A DNA stretch of 33,807 nt from Clostridia bacterium (GCA_017456665.1 JAFTIY010000104.1:1-33807); one strand, 5' to 3'. Counted from the stretch's first letter, positions 16,674-24,962 are shown. The notes: generated by a model from the sequence alone, not told the origin. A program made the numbers and translations.

Positions 16674-18317
16674 CTATTCAAACGATATAACCATATCGAA
16701 AAATTCATCGGTCGTTTGAACTACCGTAAGCTCGGTATATACGTATTTTTGCGATACGTATGCGCAAATTTTGTCTATTTCGCTTTGATTAGCTTTTGAA
16801 CTGGCAAACAAAGTTACAACGTCTTTAAACTGTTTTTCCATAACGGCATCGATAGCCTCGCATGCAACAGTCGCATAGCTATTACCAACAGATAAAAGCT
16901 CGCTTCCGGTAAATGCAAAAATCTCGCCTACACCTATTTTCTTTCCATCGTAATTAGAACTTTTTGTGGCTACCGATAAAGTTACGGTTATTAAGTTTGC
17001 AGTTACCGACCGTATATTTTCAAGAACTAACGAAATATCCTCTTCTTCAAAATCAATCATCGGCAAAACTGCGTAGCATTCCGAATCAGATTGAGTATTT
17101 ACTACGCTAACTTCAGCCTTTTCATAAAGCTTTGCCGCTTGAAGTGCCGCAAGATAGGTATTTTTGCCGTTTGCAAACAATAGAATTTTTTGAGAACTAG
17201 CCATATCGAACGCAACTATAAACTCCTTTGCCGACGGGGGGCAAAGATTATCGCTCATAATCACTAAATCTGCACCCATGTTTGCAAAATATTCCTTCAT
17301 AGAAAGATCGTGAGCAACTGCAATTACGGCAAATTCTCCTTTGGGCTGTTCGTTAAATACCTCAACCTCTCTTTCTTGGCGAGCTTCGTGGTGCTGTACG
17401 CTCATATTTTCTACCTTAACGGCCAAAAATTCGCCGTATTTATGGCAAAGCTCGAACACCTTTTCAGGTAACTTCGTATGCACGTGCAGCTTAACCTTTT
17501 CATCTGCAACCGAAAGCACGATAGAATCGCCCAATAAACTCAATTGCTCCTTTAGCAATTGTAAATCAAAGGTCTCTTTTTCATCGGTTAACTGCACTAA
17601 AAGTTCAGTGCAATAGCCGTATTCAAAAACGCTACTGCGATTAAATGCTGAAAAATCGACGTTTTGAGGCGTGCTTTCGCTATGAGCCGGGGCTAAAATT
17701 TCGCCACGCAAATATTTTTGCATTCCTTCAAGAACGTAAACTATCCCCGCTCCGCCGGCATCTACTACTCCCGCCGATTTTAACACCGGCAAAAGATTGG
17801 GAGTGTTTTCAAGCGATAGCCTTGCTTTTATTAAAAAGTGGTCTATAGCATCGTTAATCGAGGTTATCTCGCCATTTTCGATTTTTGCATGAACGTACTC
17901 GCTAGCCTCCCTAATAACGGTAAGCAACGTGCCTTCAACCGGCATAGCAACTGCGCCGTACGCACATTCAACGCCCTTTTTAAAGGCTGATGCGAGCATT
18001 TTGCAATCTGCCTCTTCTAGTAAAAAGAAGCTTTCTGAAATGCCTTTAAAAAACTGCGAGGTAATAACCCCCGAATTTCCCCTAGCACCAAAAATTATCG
18101 CACTTGCAAAATTTTTAGCCGCTTCGGCAAGCGACTGATTTTTATCCTTAATTGCAAAATATCCGTTTTGCAAGGTTAAAATCATATTAGTTCCGGTATC
18201 ACCGTCTGGCACGGGAAAAACGTTAAGACCGTTTACTCGGTCACGGTAAAGAACTAAATTTCGTATGCCGTAATCTATTAAATTGTGGTACAATTGACCG
18301 TTTATCGTATGTATCAT
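16674..18317 (-). CDS. fakA: Fatty acid kinase catalytic subunit FakA (DAK2 domain)
   Basis: The protein has 547 residues, the usual length of Firmicutes FakA. The N-terminal DAK2/DhaL-like kinase domain has PDGDTGTNM (37-45, Mg-ATP site), GARGNSGVITSQ (77-88) and GVVDAGGAG (183-191). The middle domain keeps YGYCTELL (Cys236) and KLHVHT (His278 and His280), which correspond to the conserved Cys and His pair of FakA. The C-terminal domain is DegV-like. FakA phosphorylates fatty acids held by FakB to give acyl-phosphate, which enters phospholipid synthesis through PlsX/PlsY. It starts 2 bp after the fakB stop, with AAGGA inside the end of fakB, so the two are translated together. Annotations as 'dihydroxyacetone kinase' for this family are misleading. 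Confidence 0.9.
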   Translation of the reverse strand: MIHTINGQLYHNLIDYGIRNLVLYRDRVNGLNVFPVPDGDTGTNMILTLQNGYFAIKDKNQSLAEAAKNFASAIIFGARGNSGVITSQFFKGISESFFLLEEADCKMLASAFKKGVECAYGAVAMPVEGTLLTVIREASEYVHAKIENGEITSINDAIDHFLIKARLSLENTPNLLPVLKSAGVVDAGGAGIVYVLEGMQKYLRGEILAPAHSESTPQNVDFSAFNRSSVFEYGYCTELLVQLTDEKETFDLQLLKEQLSLLGDSIVLSVADEKVKLHVHTKLPEKVFELCHKYGEFLAVKVENMSVQHHEARQEREVEVFNEQPKGEFAVIAVAHDLSMKEYFANMGADLVIMSDNLCPPSAKEFIVAFDMASSQKILLFANGKNTYLAALQAAKLYEKAEVSVVNTQSDSECYAVLPMIDFEEEDISLVLENIRSVTANLITVTLSVATKSSNYDGKKIGVGEIFAFTGSELLSVGNSYATVACEAIDAVMEKQFKDVVTLFASSKANQSEIDKICAYVSQKYVYTELTVVQTTDEFFDMVISFE

Positions 18318-18319
18318 CG

Positions 18320-19249
18320 CTATTCCTTAATGATATTGCTCATTATTTCTTTTTCTGCGGTTAAATCGTCGGTAACGGGAGCGCCAAGGTAATAAACACC
18401 AATCATTCCCGGCCCAATGTTAGCACCACAGCCTGCATAAACGTCGGTAACGTATACCTTTTTAGGATTGAGCTCAATCAATTTTTCTTTTAGCGTGTTA
18501 GCGTAAAGCTCTCTGTTAGAGTGAGCAATAAGCAGGTATTGCTCTTCTATATTTTCAGCCGTGCGTTTAACGTATTCAGCAGTAACGTCAAGCGCCTTGC
18601 CTATACCTTTAACCTTGGTTAATACGGTAGTATAACCGTCGGCATTGCAATCGCCCATCGGCTTAACACCGGCAAAATTGCCCATTATAGCCTTACCCAT
18701 AGTAATTCTTCCACGGCGGGCAACGAAAATAAGATCGTCGATGGGGCCCATTTGATGCACTCTGATTTTATTTTGCTCAAGCCAAGCAATAACCTCATCA
18801 AAGCTCTTACCTTCATTCTTTAAAATGTGTGCATATAAGGTTAAAAGGCCTATACCGCCCGACATGCGAAATGAATCAAAACAATATATTTGTGCTTCGG
18901 GATAGTTTTTCTTTATCTCTTGAGCAGCGTTGCAAGCAAAATTGTAGGTGGAGCTGATTTTTGAAGAAATCGAAACACTGATAACCCCAATCCCCTCTTT
19001 TACGTATTTTTCAAATGCTTCATAGTATTCTGCCGGTGAAGGAGGTGCTGTGGTAATTTTACACTTTTTATTAGAGAGCGCCCTATAATATTCTTCACGG
19101 GTAAAGTTATCCCACTCTAAATCGGTTAAATAATCTCTGCCGTCGCTAAAATGCACGTGCCCGCGAACGTAATCGTTCATACCGACGTCTTGTCTTATTT
19201 GTTCACTAAGATCGCAAGTACAATCGGGTAAAATAACAAAATCCCTCAT
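18320..19249 (-). CDS. fakB: Fatty-acid-binding protein FakB (DegV family)
   Basis: The protein has 309 residues. Typical DegV features are LPDCTCDL near the N-terminus (variant of DSTxDL), ITTAPPSPAEY (65-75), SISSKISSTYN (93-103; SSxLSGTY in many members), ARRGRITMGKA (178-187) and GANIGPGMIGV near the C-terminus. The family holds one fatty acid between two alpha/beta domains and presents it to FakA. The usual His before the GPG loop is replaced (GANIGPG). It is the first gene of a six-gene operon and directly precedes fakA. AAAGGAG precedes the ATG. Chain specificity cannot be deduced from the sequence. Confidence 0.88.
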   Translation of the reverse strand: MRDFVILPDCTCDLSEQIRQDVGMNDYVRGHVHFSDGRDYLTDLEWDNFTREEYYRALSNKKCKITTAPPSPAEYYEAFEKYVKEGIGVISVSISSKISSTYNFACNAAQEIKKNYPEAQIYCFDSFRMSGGIGLLTLYAHILKNEGKSFDEVIAWLEQNKIRVHQMGPIDDLIFVARRGRITMGKAIMGNFAGVKPMGDCNADGYTTVLTKVKGIGKALDVTAEYVKRTAENIEEQYLLIAHSNRELYANTLKEKLIELNPKKVYVTDVYAGCGANIGPGMIGVYYLGAPVTDDLTAEKEIMSNIIKE

Positions 19250-19297
19250 AAAATCTCCTTTTAAGTAGCGCGATATATAACATCGCTCCCCTCATAG

Positions 19298-19315
19298 GCG
19301 CACGCATGCGTGCGC
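19298..19315. promoter_or_regulatory. 18-bp perfect palindrome in the fak operon leader
   Basis: GCGCACGCATGCGTGCGC is perfectly self-complementary and very G+C-rich for this region. It lies between the operon promoter (19345-19374) and the fakB start, in the 5' leader. It may be an operator for a dimeric repressor or an RNA hairpin. A second imperfect stem (GCGAT with ATCGC) follows closely at about 19269-19286. Confidence 0.55.
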
Positions 19316-19344
19316 TAAATATTTATTTATATAAAACAATCTTT

Positions 19345-19374
19345 ATTATACATCGGTTTTTCGACTTTTGTCAA
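19345..19374 (-). promoter_or_regulatory. Sigma-A promoter of the fakB-fakA operon
   Basis: On the minus strand TTGACA (19369-19374), an 18-bp spacer and TATAAT (19345-19350). Both hexamers are consensus. The predicted leader is about 90 nt. The remaining intergenic DNA up to 19540 is A+T-rich with no gene. Confidence 0.85.
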
Positions 19375-19540
19375 CAATTTTCTACCTTTTTTTACCCTTA
19401 TCAACCTTACGGTGAATAAATTAGCACTTTTTTCTAGCCATATTGCTTTTTTATAGGCAAAAATACCGTTGTTTTTAATTTAAAATTTTTATTTTGCATT
19501 ACTTAAAAAATGAATTTTATTTCGAATATCAATAAAAAAA

Positions 19541-19566
19541 GTAGGCCTATAACGCGATTAACGGCA
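19541..19566 (+). repeat. Intergenic motif copy A
   Basis: The copy reads GTAGGCCTATAACGCG, then ATTAACGGCA, beyond the engB terminator. It shares the core GGCCTATA-CGCGATTAACGG with the copies at 29444, 30316 and 32192, all on the plus strand and all beyond the terminator of a leftward gene. Confidence 0.8.
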
Positions 19567-19583
19567 GTTTGAGCAATAAAAAA

Positions 19584-19614
19584 AACCGCTCGCCAAACAA
19601 CTTGGTAAGCGGTT
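19584..19614 (-). terminator. Intrinsic terminator of lon-engB
   Basis: A 7-bp stem (AACCGCT paired with AGCGGTT) has a 17-base loop and is followed on the minus strand by a T run. It lies 7 bp past the engB stop codon. Confidence 0.8.
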
Positions 19615-19620
19615 ATTTAT

Positions 19621-20250
19621 TTAACTGTTTTCACCCGATTCGTCATCATCAGCTTGCATTTTTGATTGATATGCAGCCATAACGAAATCAAGCCTTTCTA
19701 AAATTTTTTCTTTTCCGTAACCGTTTTCGTTTGAAATCGCTATCATATTGCCCTCGCCCAAGCAAAGCCTGTTTGCTATTGCATTTGCAGTAGGCTTAAT
19801 TCTCGTTTTAGAAAGCTTATCCGCTTTAGTGCAAATAACCGTAAAAGGAATAATATAGTGGTTCAAATAGTTAATAAAATCGATATCGTCGGCATTTGGC
19901 TCACGCCTGATATCTAAAAGTAAAAAGGCGTGATCTAAATTTTTGTTATCGGCAAAAAAGCTTTCTATCGTTTTTGCCCATTTAAGCTTTTCGCCCTTAG
20001 AAACCTGAGCAAAGCCGTACCCCGGAAGATCGGCAATAACAAACTGCTCAAAATCAAAATAATTAACCAGTCGAGTTCTGCCCGGATCGCGCGAGGTGCG
20101 CGCAAGCTTATTGCGGTTTGCAATCATATTAATAAACGAACTTTTACCTACGTTGCTTCTTCCGCAAACGGCAATTATAGGTTTATCAAAATGCATAAAT
20201 CCGCTTTTATCTGCCGCCGACTTTAAAAATGTGGCGTTTTTTATAATCAT
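19621..20250 (-). CDS. engB: Ribosome biogenesis GTPase EngB (YsxC/YihA)
   Basis: The protein has 209 residues, a normal family length. It carries GRSNVGKSS (P-loop G1), the TSRDPGRTR segment (G2 region, residues about 52-60), DLPGYGFA (G3), TKAD (G4) and a 'AISNENGYG' G5-like loop. EngB is an essential GTPase that acts late in 50S subunit assembly. It follows lon on the same strand with a 62-bp gap that has no terminator, matching the lon-ysxC order seen in Bacillus. AAGGAAAG precedes ATG 20250. The acidic C-terminal tail (ADDDESGENS) is not conserved in the family. Motif copies A and B flank this gene in opposite orientations. Confidence 0.93.
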   Translation of the reverse strand: MIIKNATFLKSAADKSGFMHFDKPIIAVCGRSNVGKSSFINMIANRNKLARTSRDPGRTRLVNYFDFEQFVIADLPGYGFAQVSKGEKLKWAKTIESFFADNKNLDHAFLLLDIRREPNADDIDFINYLNHYIIPFTVICTKADKLSKTRIKPTANAIANRLCLGEGNMIAISNENGYGKEKILERLDFVMAAYQSKMQADDDESGENS

Positions 20251-20276
20251 ATTCTTTCCTTTTTATTTAATAAAAT

Positions 20277-20302
20277 AGCGTTTAATCAACCTATAGGCCG
20301 AT
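20277..20302 (-). repeat. Intergenic motif copy B (diverged, inverted)
   Basis: On the minus strand the copy has CGGCCTATAGGTTGATTAAA at its core, about 18 of 26 matches to the plus-strand type. It lies in the lon-engB gap, inside a probable operon rather than after a terminator. With copy C it shares CCTATAG-TTGATTAA, so these two may form a subtype. Confidence 0.65.
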
Positions 20303-20312
20303 TTTTTCGATT

Positions 20313-22724
20313 TTAAAAATCAATAATTACATTTTTAAATACTTCGTTTATATCGCTAACGGGAACAAACTCAATCTGCTTTCTTATCTCGGCAGGAATT
20401 TCTTCAAGATCTTTAACGTTAGCAGAAGGAATAATAACCTTACGTATTCCTACGCGGTAAGCCGCAAGCGCCTTTTCTTTTAAACCGCCGATTGCAAGCA
20501 CTCTTCCGCGAAGGGTAATTTCGCCCGTCATAGCAATATTTTTATTTACTAATTTGCCTGTAAAAGCCGAACAAATTGCCGTTGCCATGGTAATACCGGC
20601 ACTCGGTCCGTCTTTAGGGGTTGCGCCCTCCGGTACGTGAATATGAATATCGTTTGAGGTAAAGGTACTTTGCTCTATGCCAAGTTTTAGCGCGTTTGCC
20701 CTTATATAGCTTATTGCCGCACGCGCGCTTTCTTTCATAACGTCGCCAAGCTTACCCGTGAGCATAATATCGCCCTTGCCGGGCATTAAGCATACCTCTA
20801 TGGTCAAAGTAGTTCCGCCAACCGAAGTCCATGCAAGGCCGGTTGCCGAGCCTATTTCGTTTACAAACTTTTCATCATCGCCATTATATTTTTTAACGCC
20901 TAAGTATTTTTCAACGTTTTCACACGTTACAACGTATTTTTTCTTTCCGCCGTTTTCGGCTATATCACATGCTATTTTACGGCAGATTGCAGATATCTCT
21001 CTTTCTAAATTTCTAACGCCTGCCTCACGCGTATACCCATCTATAACTTCGTTAACCGCACTTTCGGTAAATTTTACTCTACTCTCGTCAACCCCGTTTA
21101 CCTTTAACTTTTTAGGTATTAAATAGCGCTTTGCAATTTGCAACTTTTCTTCACGGGTATAGCCCGAAAGCTGAATAAGCTCCATACGGTCTAAAAGTGG
21201 TGCGGGAATAGTATCGAGCGAGTTTGCGGTAGTTACGAACAACACGTCTGACAAATCAAACGGAACTTCTAAATATCTATCGCGGAAAGTGGGGTTTTGT
21301 TCGGGATCTAAAACCTCTAAAAGCGCACTTGCGGGATCGCCTCTCAAATCTGAAGAAATTTTATCTATTTCATCCAGCAAGAACACGGGATTTGCGCTGC
21401 CTGCGTTTTTAAGTCCGTAAATAATTCTACCGGGCATTGCCCCTACGTAAGTTTTTCTGTGGCCTCTAATTTCTGCCTCATCCTTAACTCCACCAAGGCT
21501 CATTCTAACGAATTTTCTACCCGTTGCCCTTGCTATAGAGGTTGCAACCGAGGTTTTACCAACACCCGGAGGCCCAACGAGACATAAAATTGACCCGCCT
21601 ATTTTACCCGTAAGCTTCATAACGGCAAGGTACTCTATAATTCTTTCTTTAACCTTTTCAAGCCCGTAATGGTCGGCATCAAGCACCTCTTTAGCCAAGG
21701 CAATACTCTCGCAATCGGTAGTTTTTTCATTAAACGGAAGGTCTAAAATCCAATCGAGATATCCGCGTATTACGGTATAATCGGGAGAACTTGGATTCAT
21801 TTTAGACATTCTCGAAAGCTCTTTAAGTGCCTTTTCTTCAACCTCTTGGGGAAGATTTTTTTCTTTTATTTGTTTTTCGAGCAAATCCTTTTCGTTCTCA
21901 TCGTCGCCAAGCTCTTGATGTATTGCGCGAAGTTGTTCTCTTAAATAATATTCCTTTTGCCCTTTTTCTACGTTTTTACGCACTCTTTCGCTTATTCTCT
22001 TGCCCGCTTCTGCTATTTCTTCTTGAGCGATAAGAGCGGCAAGTAGTTCTTCCGAGCGGTCTAAAACGGAAGCAGTTTGCAAAATCATTTGCTTTTCGGT
22101 ATCAGAAATTTCGCTTCTAAACGCTGCTACGTTTACGAATACGTCGGGATTTTCAACCGAAAGCAAACGCTCTGTCTTTTTATCCTTTTCATCCAAAGAT
22201 GCGCCGAACACGCTTTTAACCTTTTCACGCAAAAGTCTAAAGCAAGCTTCAAGCTCCGGCCCATCTTCAAAGATAGGCTCAACAGTTTGAACCTTAACCG
22301 AAAAATAATCCTCAGTTGTTACGTATTCGGTAATTTTTGCACGGTAAATACCTTCGATATGAACGCTTACGTTCCCATCGAAGTGAAACATTCTCTTAAT
22401 TTTACAAACTACGCCAACCGAATAAATTTCAGAAGGAGTGGGATCTTCGGTATCTCTGTTTCGTTGTGTTGCAACGAAAATATTTTTACCGCTGTCGTTG
22501 GCAAAAGAAAGCGCGGCAAGCGATTTTGCCCTGCCTGCGTTAAAAGAAGTTGCGATGTTGGGAAAAACAACTAATCCCTTAAGCGCAACCATAGGTAGCA
22601 CGTTTTCTTGCTCTGCTATAATTGCGGCAAGATCTACCGATTGAGAATTAATAGCCCCGTTTTCGCCGCCGGCAGCCTTACTTTCCTGTTTGATAATTTG
22701 ATTTGTTTTGTTAATATCTTCCAT
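20313..22724 (-). CDS. lon: ATP-dependent protease Lon
   Basis: The protein has 803 residues from the ATG at 22724, which has AGGA five bases upstream. A GTG eight codons earlier (22748) has no ribosome binding site. The N-terminal LON substrate domain begins at '[20 protein letters not shown]'. The AAA+ module has GPPGVGKTS (Walker A), FLLDEIDKI (Walker B) and the sensor region '[13 protein letters not shown]'. The protease domain has the Ser-Lys dyad: Ser in [11 protein letters not shown] and Lys in [10 protein letters not shown]. Lon degrades misfolded and regulatory proteins in the cytoplasm. It has its own sigma-A promoter and is followed by engB. No CIRCE or clear CtsR box is visible upstream. 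Confidence 0.95.
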   Translation of the reverse strand: MEDINKTNQIIKQESKAAGGENGAINSQSVDLAAIIAEQENVLPMVALKGLVVFPNIATSFNAGRAKSLAALSFANDSGKNIFVATQRNRDTEDPTPSEIYSVGVVCKIKRMFHFDGNVSVHIEGIYRAKITEYVTTEDYFSVKVQTVEPIFEDGPELEACFRLLREKVKSVFGASLDEKDKKTERLLSVENPDVFVNVAAFRSEISDTEKQMILQTASVLDRSEELLAALIAQEEIAEAGKRISERVRKNVEKGQKEYYLREQLRAIHQELGDDENEKDLLEKQIKEKNLPQEVEEKALKELSRMSKMNPSSPDYTVIRGYLDWILDLPFNEKTTDCESIALAKEVLDADHYGLEKVKERIIEYLAVMKLTGKIGGSILCLVGPPGVGKTSVATSIARATGRKFVRMSLGGVKDEAEIRGHRKTYVGAMPGRIIYGLKNAGSANPVFLLDEIDKISSDLRGDPASALLEVLDPEQNPTFRDRYLEVPFDLSDVLFVTTANSLDTIPAPLLDRMELIQLSGYTREEKLQIAKRYLIPKKLKVNGVDESRVKFTESAVNEVIDGYTREAGVRNLEREISAICRKIACDIAENGGKKKYVVTCENVEKYLGVKKYNGDDEKFVNEIGSATGLAWTSVGGTTLTIEVCLMPGKGDIMLTGKLGDVMKESARAAISYIRANALKLGIEQSTFTSNDIHIHVPEGATPKDGPSAGITMATAICSAFTGKLVNKNIAMTGEITLRGRVLAIGGLKEKALAAYRVGIRKVIIPSANVKDLEEIPAEIRKQIEFVPVSDINEVFKNVIIDF

Positions 22725-22818
22725 ATAATTCCTGTTTACAATCGGCACGCTAGGCCGAAAGGTTAGTTTATCTTCTTTACTGTATGCGCGCGTTGTGCAT
22801 TCTTTTTTAAGTTTATAT

Positions 22819-22847
22819 ATTATATACTATAACGTAAATAAAAGCAA
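22819..22847 (-). promoter_or_regulatory. Sigma-A promoter of lon
   Basis: Minus strand TTGCTT (22842-22847), a 17-bp spacer and TATAAT (22819-22824). The leader to ATG 22724 is about 90 nt. Confidence 0.75.
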
Positions 22848-22896
22848 GCGTTAAAAGGATGTTTTTTTGGCACTTTTTAACGGTGTTTTTAAATAG

Positions 22897-22915
22897 CGAT
22901 TAATTTTATTAATCG
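22897..22915 (-). terminator. Stem-loop in the lon/SDR gap
   Basis: CGATTAAT-TTT-ATTAATCG forms an 8-bp stem with a 3-base loop, downstream of the leftward SDR gene and upstream of the lon promoter. No T run follows directly. It is the only candidate for ending the SDR transcript before lon and may be leaky. Confidence 0.45.
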
Positions 22916-22955
22916 AATGCCATACTTCCATTTGCAAAAACACGAAAAAGCCGAG

Positions 22956-23753
22956 CTATTTAAGTATTTTTTTAAGTAGCAGATTGCGCATTTTTTCAGG
23001 CAATAAACTAAACGCTTTCAATAATAGGCTGTTGTTTATAGTATAAACGTTTTTAACCCTCTTTGCCGTTACCGCCCTTTCTATAAGCTTTGCAAGCTTT
23101 TCGGGAGCAATACTTTTTGAACTTACGCTGTTCATAATCTTGTAAAATTTTTTAGTATTGTTTTGATAGTGAGTAGAACTTTCACAAAGTTTATACATTT
23201 GCTGGTTACTTACGTCAATCATTCCGGTATCGATCGCGCCCGGCCTTACCGTTACGACCTTTATTCCCAATAACGAAAGCTCTGCCCTTAGTCCTTGTGC
23301 ATATTTATCGAGCGCGCTCTTGTTCATCATATAAATTCCGTTAAAGGGCATAATCTTTTGAGTGGCTAACTCGCTGGTAACTATTATTACCCTTCCGCCT
23401 GTAGAGTATAACGGAAAGAAAATTTTGTTTACCAAAAACGCCCCGTATAAATTGATTTCGTAACTTCTTTTAAAGGCATCGTACTCCATCTCGATAAGAG
23501 AGTTCATGCGGTAAACGCCGGCTAAATTTATTACCGCTTTTAAACTATCGGCAACGTCGCTAACCTGCTGAAATGCACTTTTTACGCAATTTTCATCGGT
23601 AATATCGCATTCAATATCAACAACGTTGTTTATTTTTTGCTTGGGCAGGTTAACGTCTAACGAAAAAACAGAGTATCCCTTTTGAGCAAAATATTTGCAC
23701 ACTGCCCTGCCTATTCCGCCGCTGCCGCCCGTTACTAAAATGTTATTATTCAA
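22956..23753 (-). CDS. Short-chain dehydrogenase/reductase
   Basis: The protein has 265 residues. It starts with TTG at 23753, preceded by AAGGAG at good spacing. The Rossmann motif TGGSGGIG (8-15), the NAG-like 'INLAGVY' segment, a catalytic Ser in 'IIVTSELAT', and YMMNK (YxxxK) define an active classical SDR that uses NAD(P)H. 'RPGAIDTGM' follows the active site as in the family. The C-terminal 40 residues are hydrophobic and basic, as in SDRs acting on lipids or retinol-like substrates. The substrate is unknown. It is divergent from a second SDR, and the two promoters abut. The pair resembles each other in fold but not closely in sequence. Confidence 0.87.
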   Translation of the reverse strand: MNNNILVTGGSGGIGRAVCKYFAQKGYSVFSLDVNLPKQKINNVVDIECDITDENCVKSAFQQVSDVADSLKAVINLAGVYRMNSLIEMEYDAFKRSYEINLYGAFLVNKIFFPLYSTGGRVIIVTSELATQKIMPFNGIYMMNKSALDKYAQGLRAELSLLGIKVVTVRPGAIDTGMIDVSNQQMYKLCESSTHYQNNTKKFYKIMNSVSSKSIAPEKLAKLIERAVTAKRVKNVYTINNSLLLKAFSLLPEKMRNLLLKKILK

Positions 23754-23781
23754 AATAAACTCCTTTTACCGTCTTTTTTAA

Positions 23782-23810
23782 ATTATATCACATTTACCTT
23801 GATAATTCAA
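23782..23810 (-). promoter_or_regulatory. Sigma-A promoter of the leftward SDR gene
   Basis: Minus strand TTGAAT (23805-23810), a 17-bp spacer and TATAAT (23782-23787). Its -35 directly adjoins the -35 of the rightward promoter. Confidence 0.75.
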
Positions 23811-23827
23811 GATTTTTGTGGTATATT
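23799..23827 (+). promoter_or_regulatory. Sigma-A promoter of the rightward SDR gene
   Basis: TTGATA (23799-23804), a 17-bp spacer and TATATT (23822-23827). The expected start of transcription is close to ATG 23835, so the mRNA may be leaderless or nearly so. Confidence 0.6.
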
Positions 23828-23834
23828 TATTGGT

Positions 23835-24656
23835 ATGAAAACAAAATGGTTTAACGAAAAAACTGTAATAATAACCGGCGCAAGCTCGGGGTTTGGAAAA
23901 ATACTCAGTACGAAGCTAATCAAAAATTACGGCTGCAAGGTTATTGGTATTGCACGCACCTTAAGCAAACTCGAACAGCTAAAAAAAGAGCTTGGCGATA
24001 ACTTTAGCTTTTATGCGTTCGACGCTGGCAATCAACAAAACTGGGAAAGTTTAGCTAGTACTTTAAAAGAACAAAATATTCAAGTAGATATTTTAATCAA
24101 TAATGCGGGCGTTCTTCCACCCTTTTGCAAGTTCGATAAAATGCCGAGTAGTAGTATCGAAAGCGTAATGCAAACTAACTTTTTTGCAAGTGTATATTCG
24201 ATTAAAGCACTTATAGGCCAACTTAAGCAATCAAAAACCCCTGCAATAATTAACGTTGCAAGCTCTGCAGCGCTAGCTACCGTTGCGGGATCTACAGGCT
24301 ATTCAGCTTCAAAAAGTGCATTAAAAAGCTTTACTCAATCACTTATTTTAGAATACCCCGAAATTTACGTTAGCATCGTTTGCCCCGGCTTTGCAAAAAC
24401 AGATATATTCCGCTCGCAAGCACAAACTACCGAAAAAGAAAGCAAATTGATCAACGCAGTATGTTCCTCGCCAGATAAAATCGTTAACTCAATGATTAAT
24501 GCGATAGCTAAAAAGAAAAAAAGAGTGGTGCTTGGGCTAGATGCACACGCCATGGATATTTTTGGCCGTATAATGCCAAAAACTACTGATAAACTTATTT
24601 ATACCATTTTAAAAAAAGCAAATATATCGCTTTTTAACGACGTATTTAACCAATAA
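23835..24656 (+). CDS. Short-chain dehydrogenase/reductase
   Basis: The protein has 273 residues from ATG 23835. An upstream in-frame TTG-type start at 23799 is rejected because it lies within the promoter. TGASSGFG (cofactor loop), 'DILINNAGVLPP', 'IINVASSAA' (catalytic Ser) and YSASK (YxxxK) are all present, so it should be an active NAD(P)-dependent SDR. The 'PGFAKTDIF' segment follows. The C-terminal region (KKKKRVVLGLDAHAMDIFGRI) looks like that of SDR family members acting on lipid-like substrates (DltE/YqjQ type). There is almost no Shine-Dalgarno sequence (only TTGG close to the ATG), consistent with a leaderless transcript. A terminator at 24794-24823 ends the unit. The substrate is unknown. 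Confidence 0.85.
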   Translation: MKTKWFNEKTVIITGASSGFGKILSTKLIKNYGCKVIGIARTLSKLEQLKKELGDNFSFYAFDAGNQQNWESLASTLKEQNIQVDILINNAGVLPPFCKFDKMPSSSIESVMQTNFFASVYSIKALIGQLKQSKTPAIINVASSAALATVAGSTGYSASKSALKSFTQSLILEYPEIYVSIVCPGFAKTDIFRSQAQTTEKESKLINAVCSSPDKIVNSMINAIAKKKKRVVLGLDAHAMDIFGRIMPKTTDKLIYTILKKANISLFNDVFNQ

Positions 24657-24674
24657 TAATTATTAAAAAGCCCC

Positions 24675-24695
24675 CCTATGAGTCGATTATCGGCA
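24675..24695 (+). repeat. Degenerate intergenic motif copy G
   Basis: CCTATGAGTCGATTATCGGC matches the motif core CCTATAGCGCGATTAACGGC after allowing a one-base insertion and several substitutions. It lies 18 bp after the rightward SDR gene. The similarity is suggestive only. Confidence 0.4.
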
Positions 24696-24698
24696 ACT

Positions 24699-24790
24699 AA
24701 TGGAGCAACTTTGTGTTAAGTTGGTTTTAATAATTTAAACCTATTAATTATAAACTTTATTTTATAAACCGCCAACTTTGTTAGCTCCAA
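24699..24790. repeat. Split inverted repeat in the SDR 3' region
   Basis: TGGAGC and AAGTTGG on the left are matched by CCAACTT and GCTCC on the right, with a 50-base A+T-rich centre. The arms also share a direct AACTTTGT-TTA element. It may be a structured 3' untranslated region or the remnant of a small mobile repeat. No gene is seen in the rest of 24657-25000. Confidence 0.4.
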
Positions 24791-24793
24791 TAT

Positions 24794-24828
24794 AAAGCAC
24801 TTGATTTTTAAATCAAGCGCTTTTTTTA
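24794..24828 (+). terminator. Intrinsic terminator of the rightward SDR gene
   Basis: A 14-base stem with one mismatch (AAAGCACTTGATTT with AAATCAAGCGCTTT) has a 2-base apex and runs into a T tract. Confidence 0.85.
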
Positions 24829-24925
24829 TTACTTCGTATTTGCTTTTTTTTGCAGTTAAAAAAAGTTTACGAAAAAAATGGCTAAATTTTGTTCAAAGTA
24901 TTTTTTAGAAATACCCTATTTACCG

Positions 24926-24955
24926 TTGACAAATACTCCGCCAAACTGCTATACT
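24926..24955 (+). promoter_or_regulatory. Sigma-A promoter of the metal-efflux operon
   Basis: TTGACA, an 18-bp spacer and TATACT. Immediately downstream is an ArsR/SmtB-type operator. Confidence 0.8.
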
Positions 24956-24962
24956 ATTATTG

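Noticed and set aside
22844-22852. GCAAGCGTT appears near 3003, 6621 and 22844 upstream of genes and looked like a shared operator.
   Set aside because: It also occurs inside coding sequence (for example near 190 and 11050) and overlaps the lon -35, so it appears to be a common word in this genome.
22894-22915. TAGCGATTAA in the lon/SDR gap as another motif copy.
   Set aside because: Only the right half matches, and the sequence is explained by a self-complementary stem-loop.
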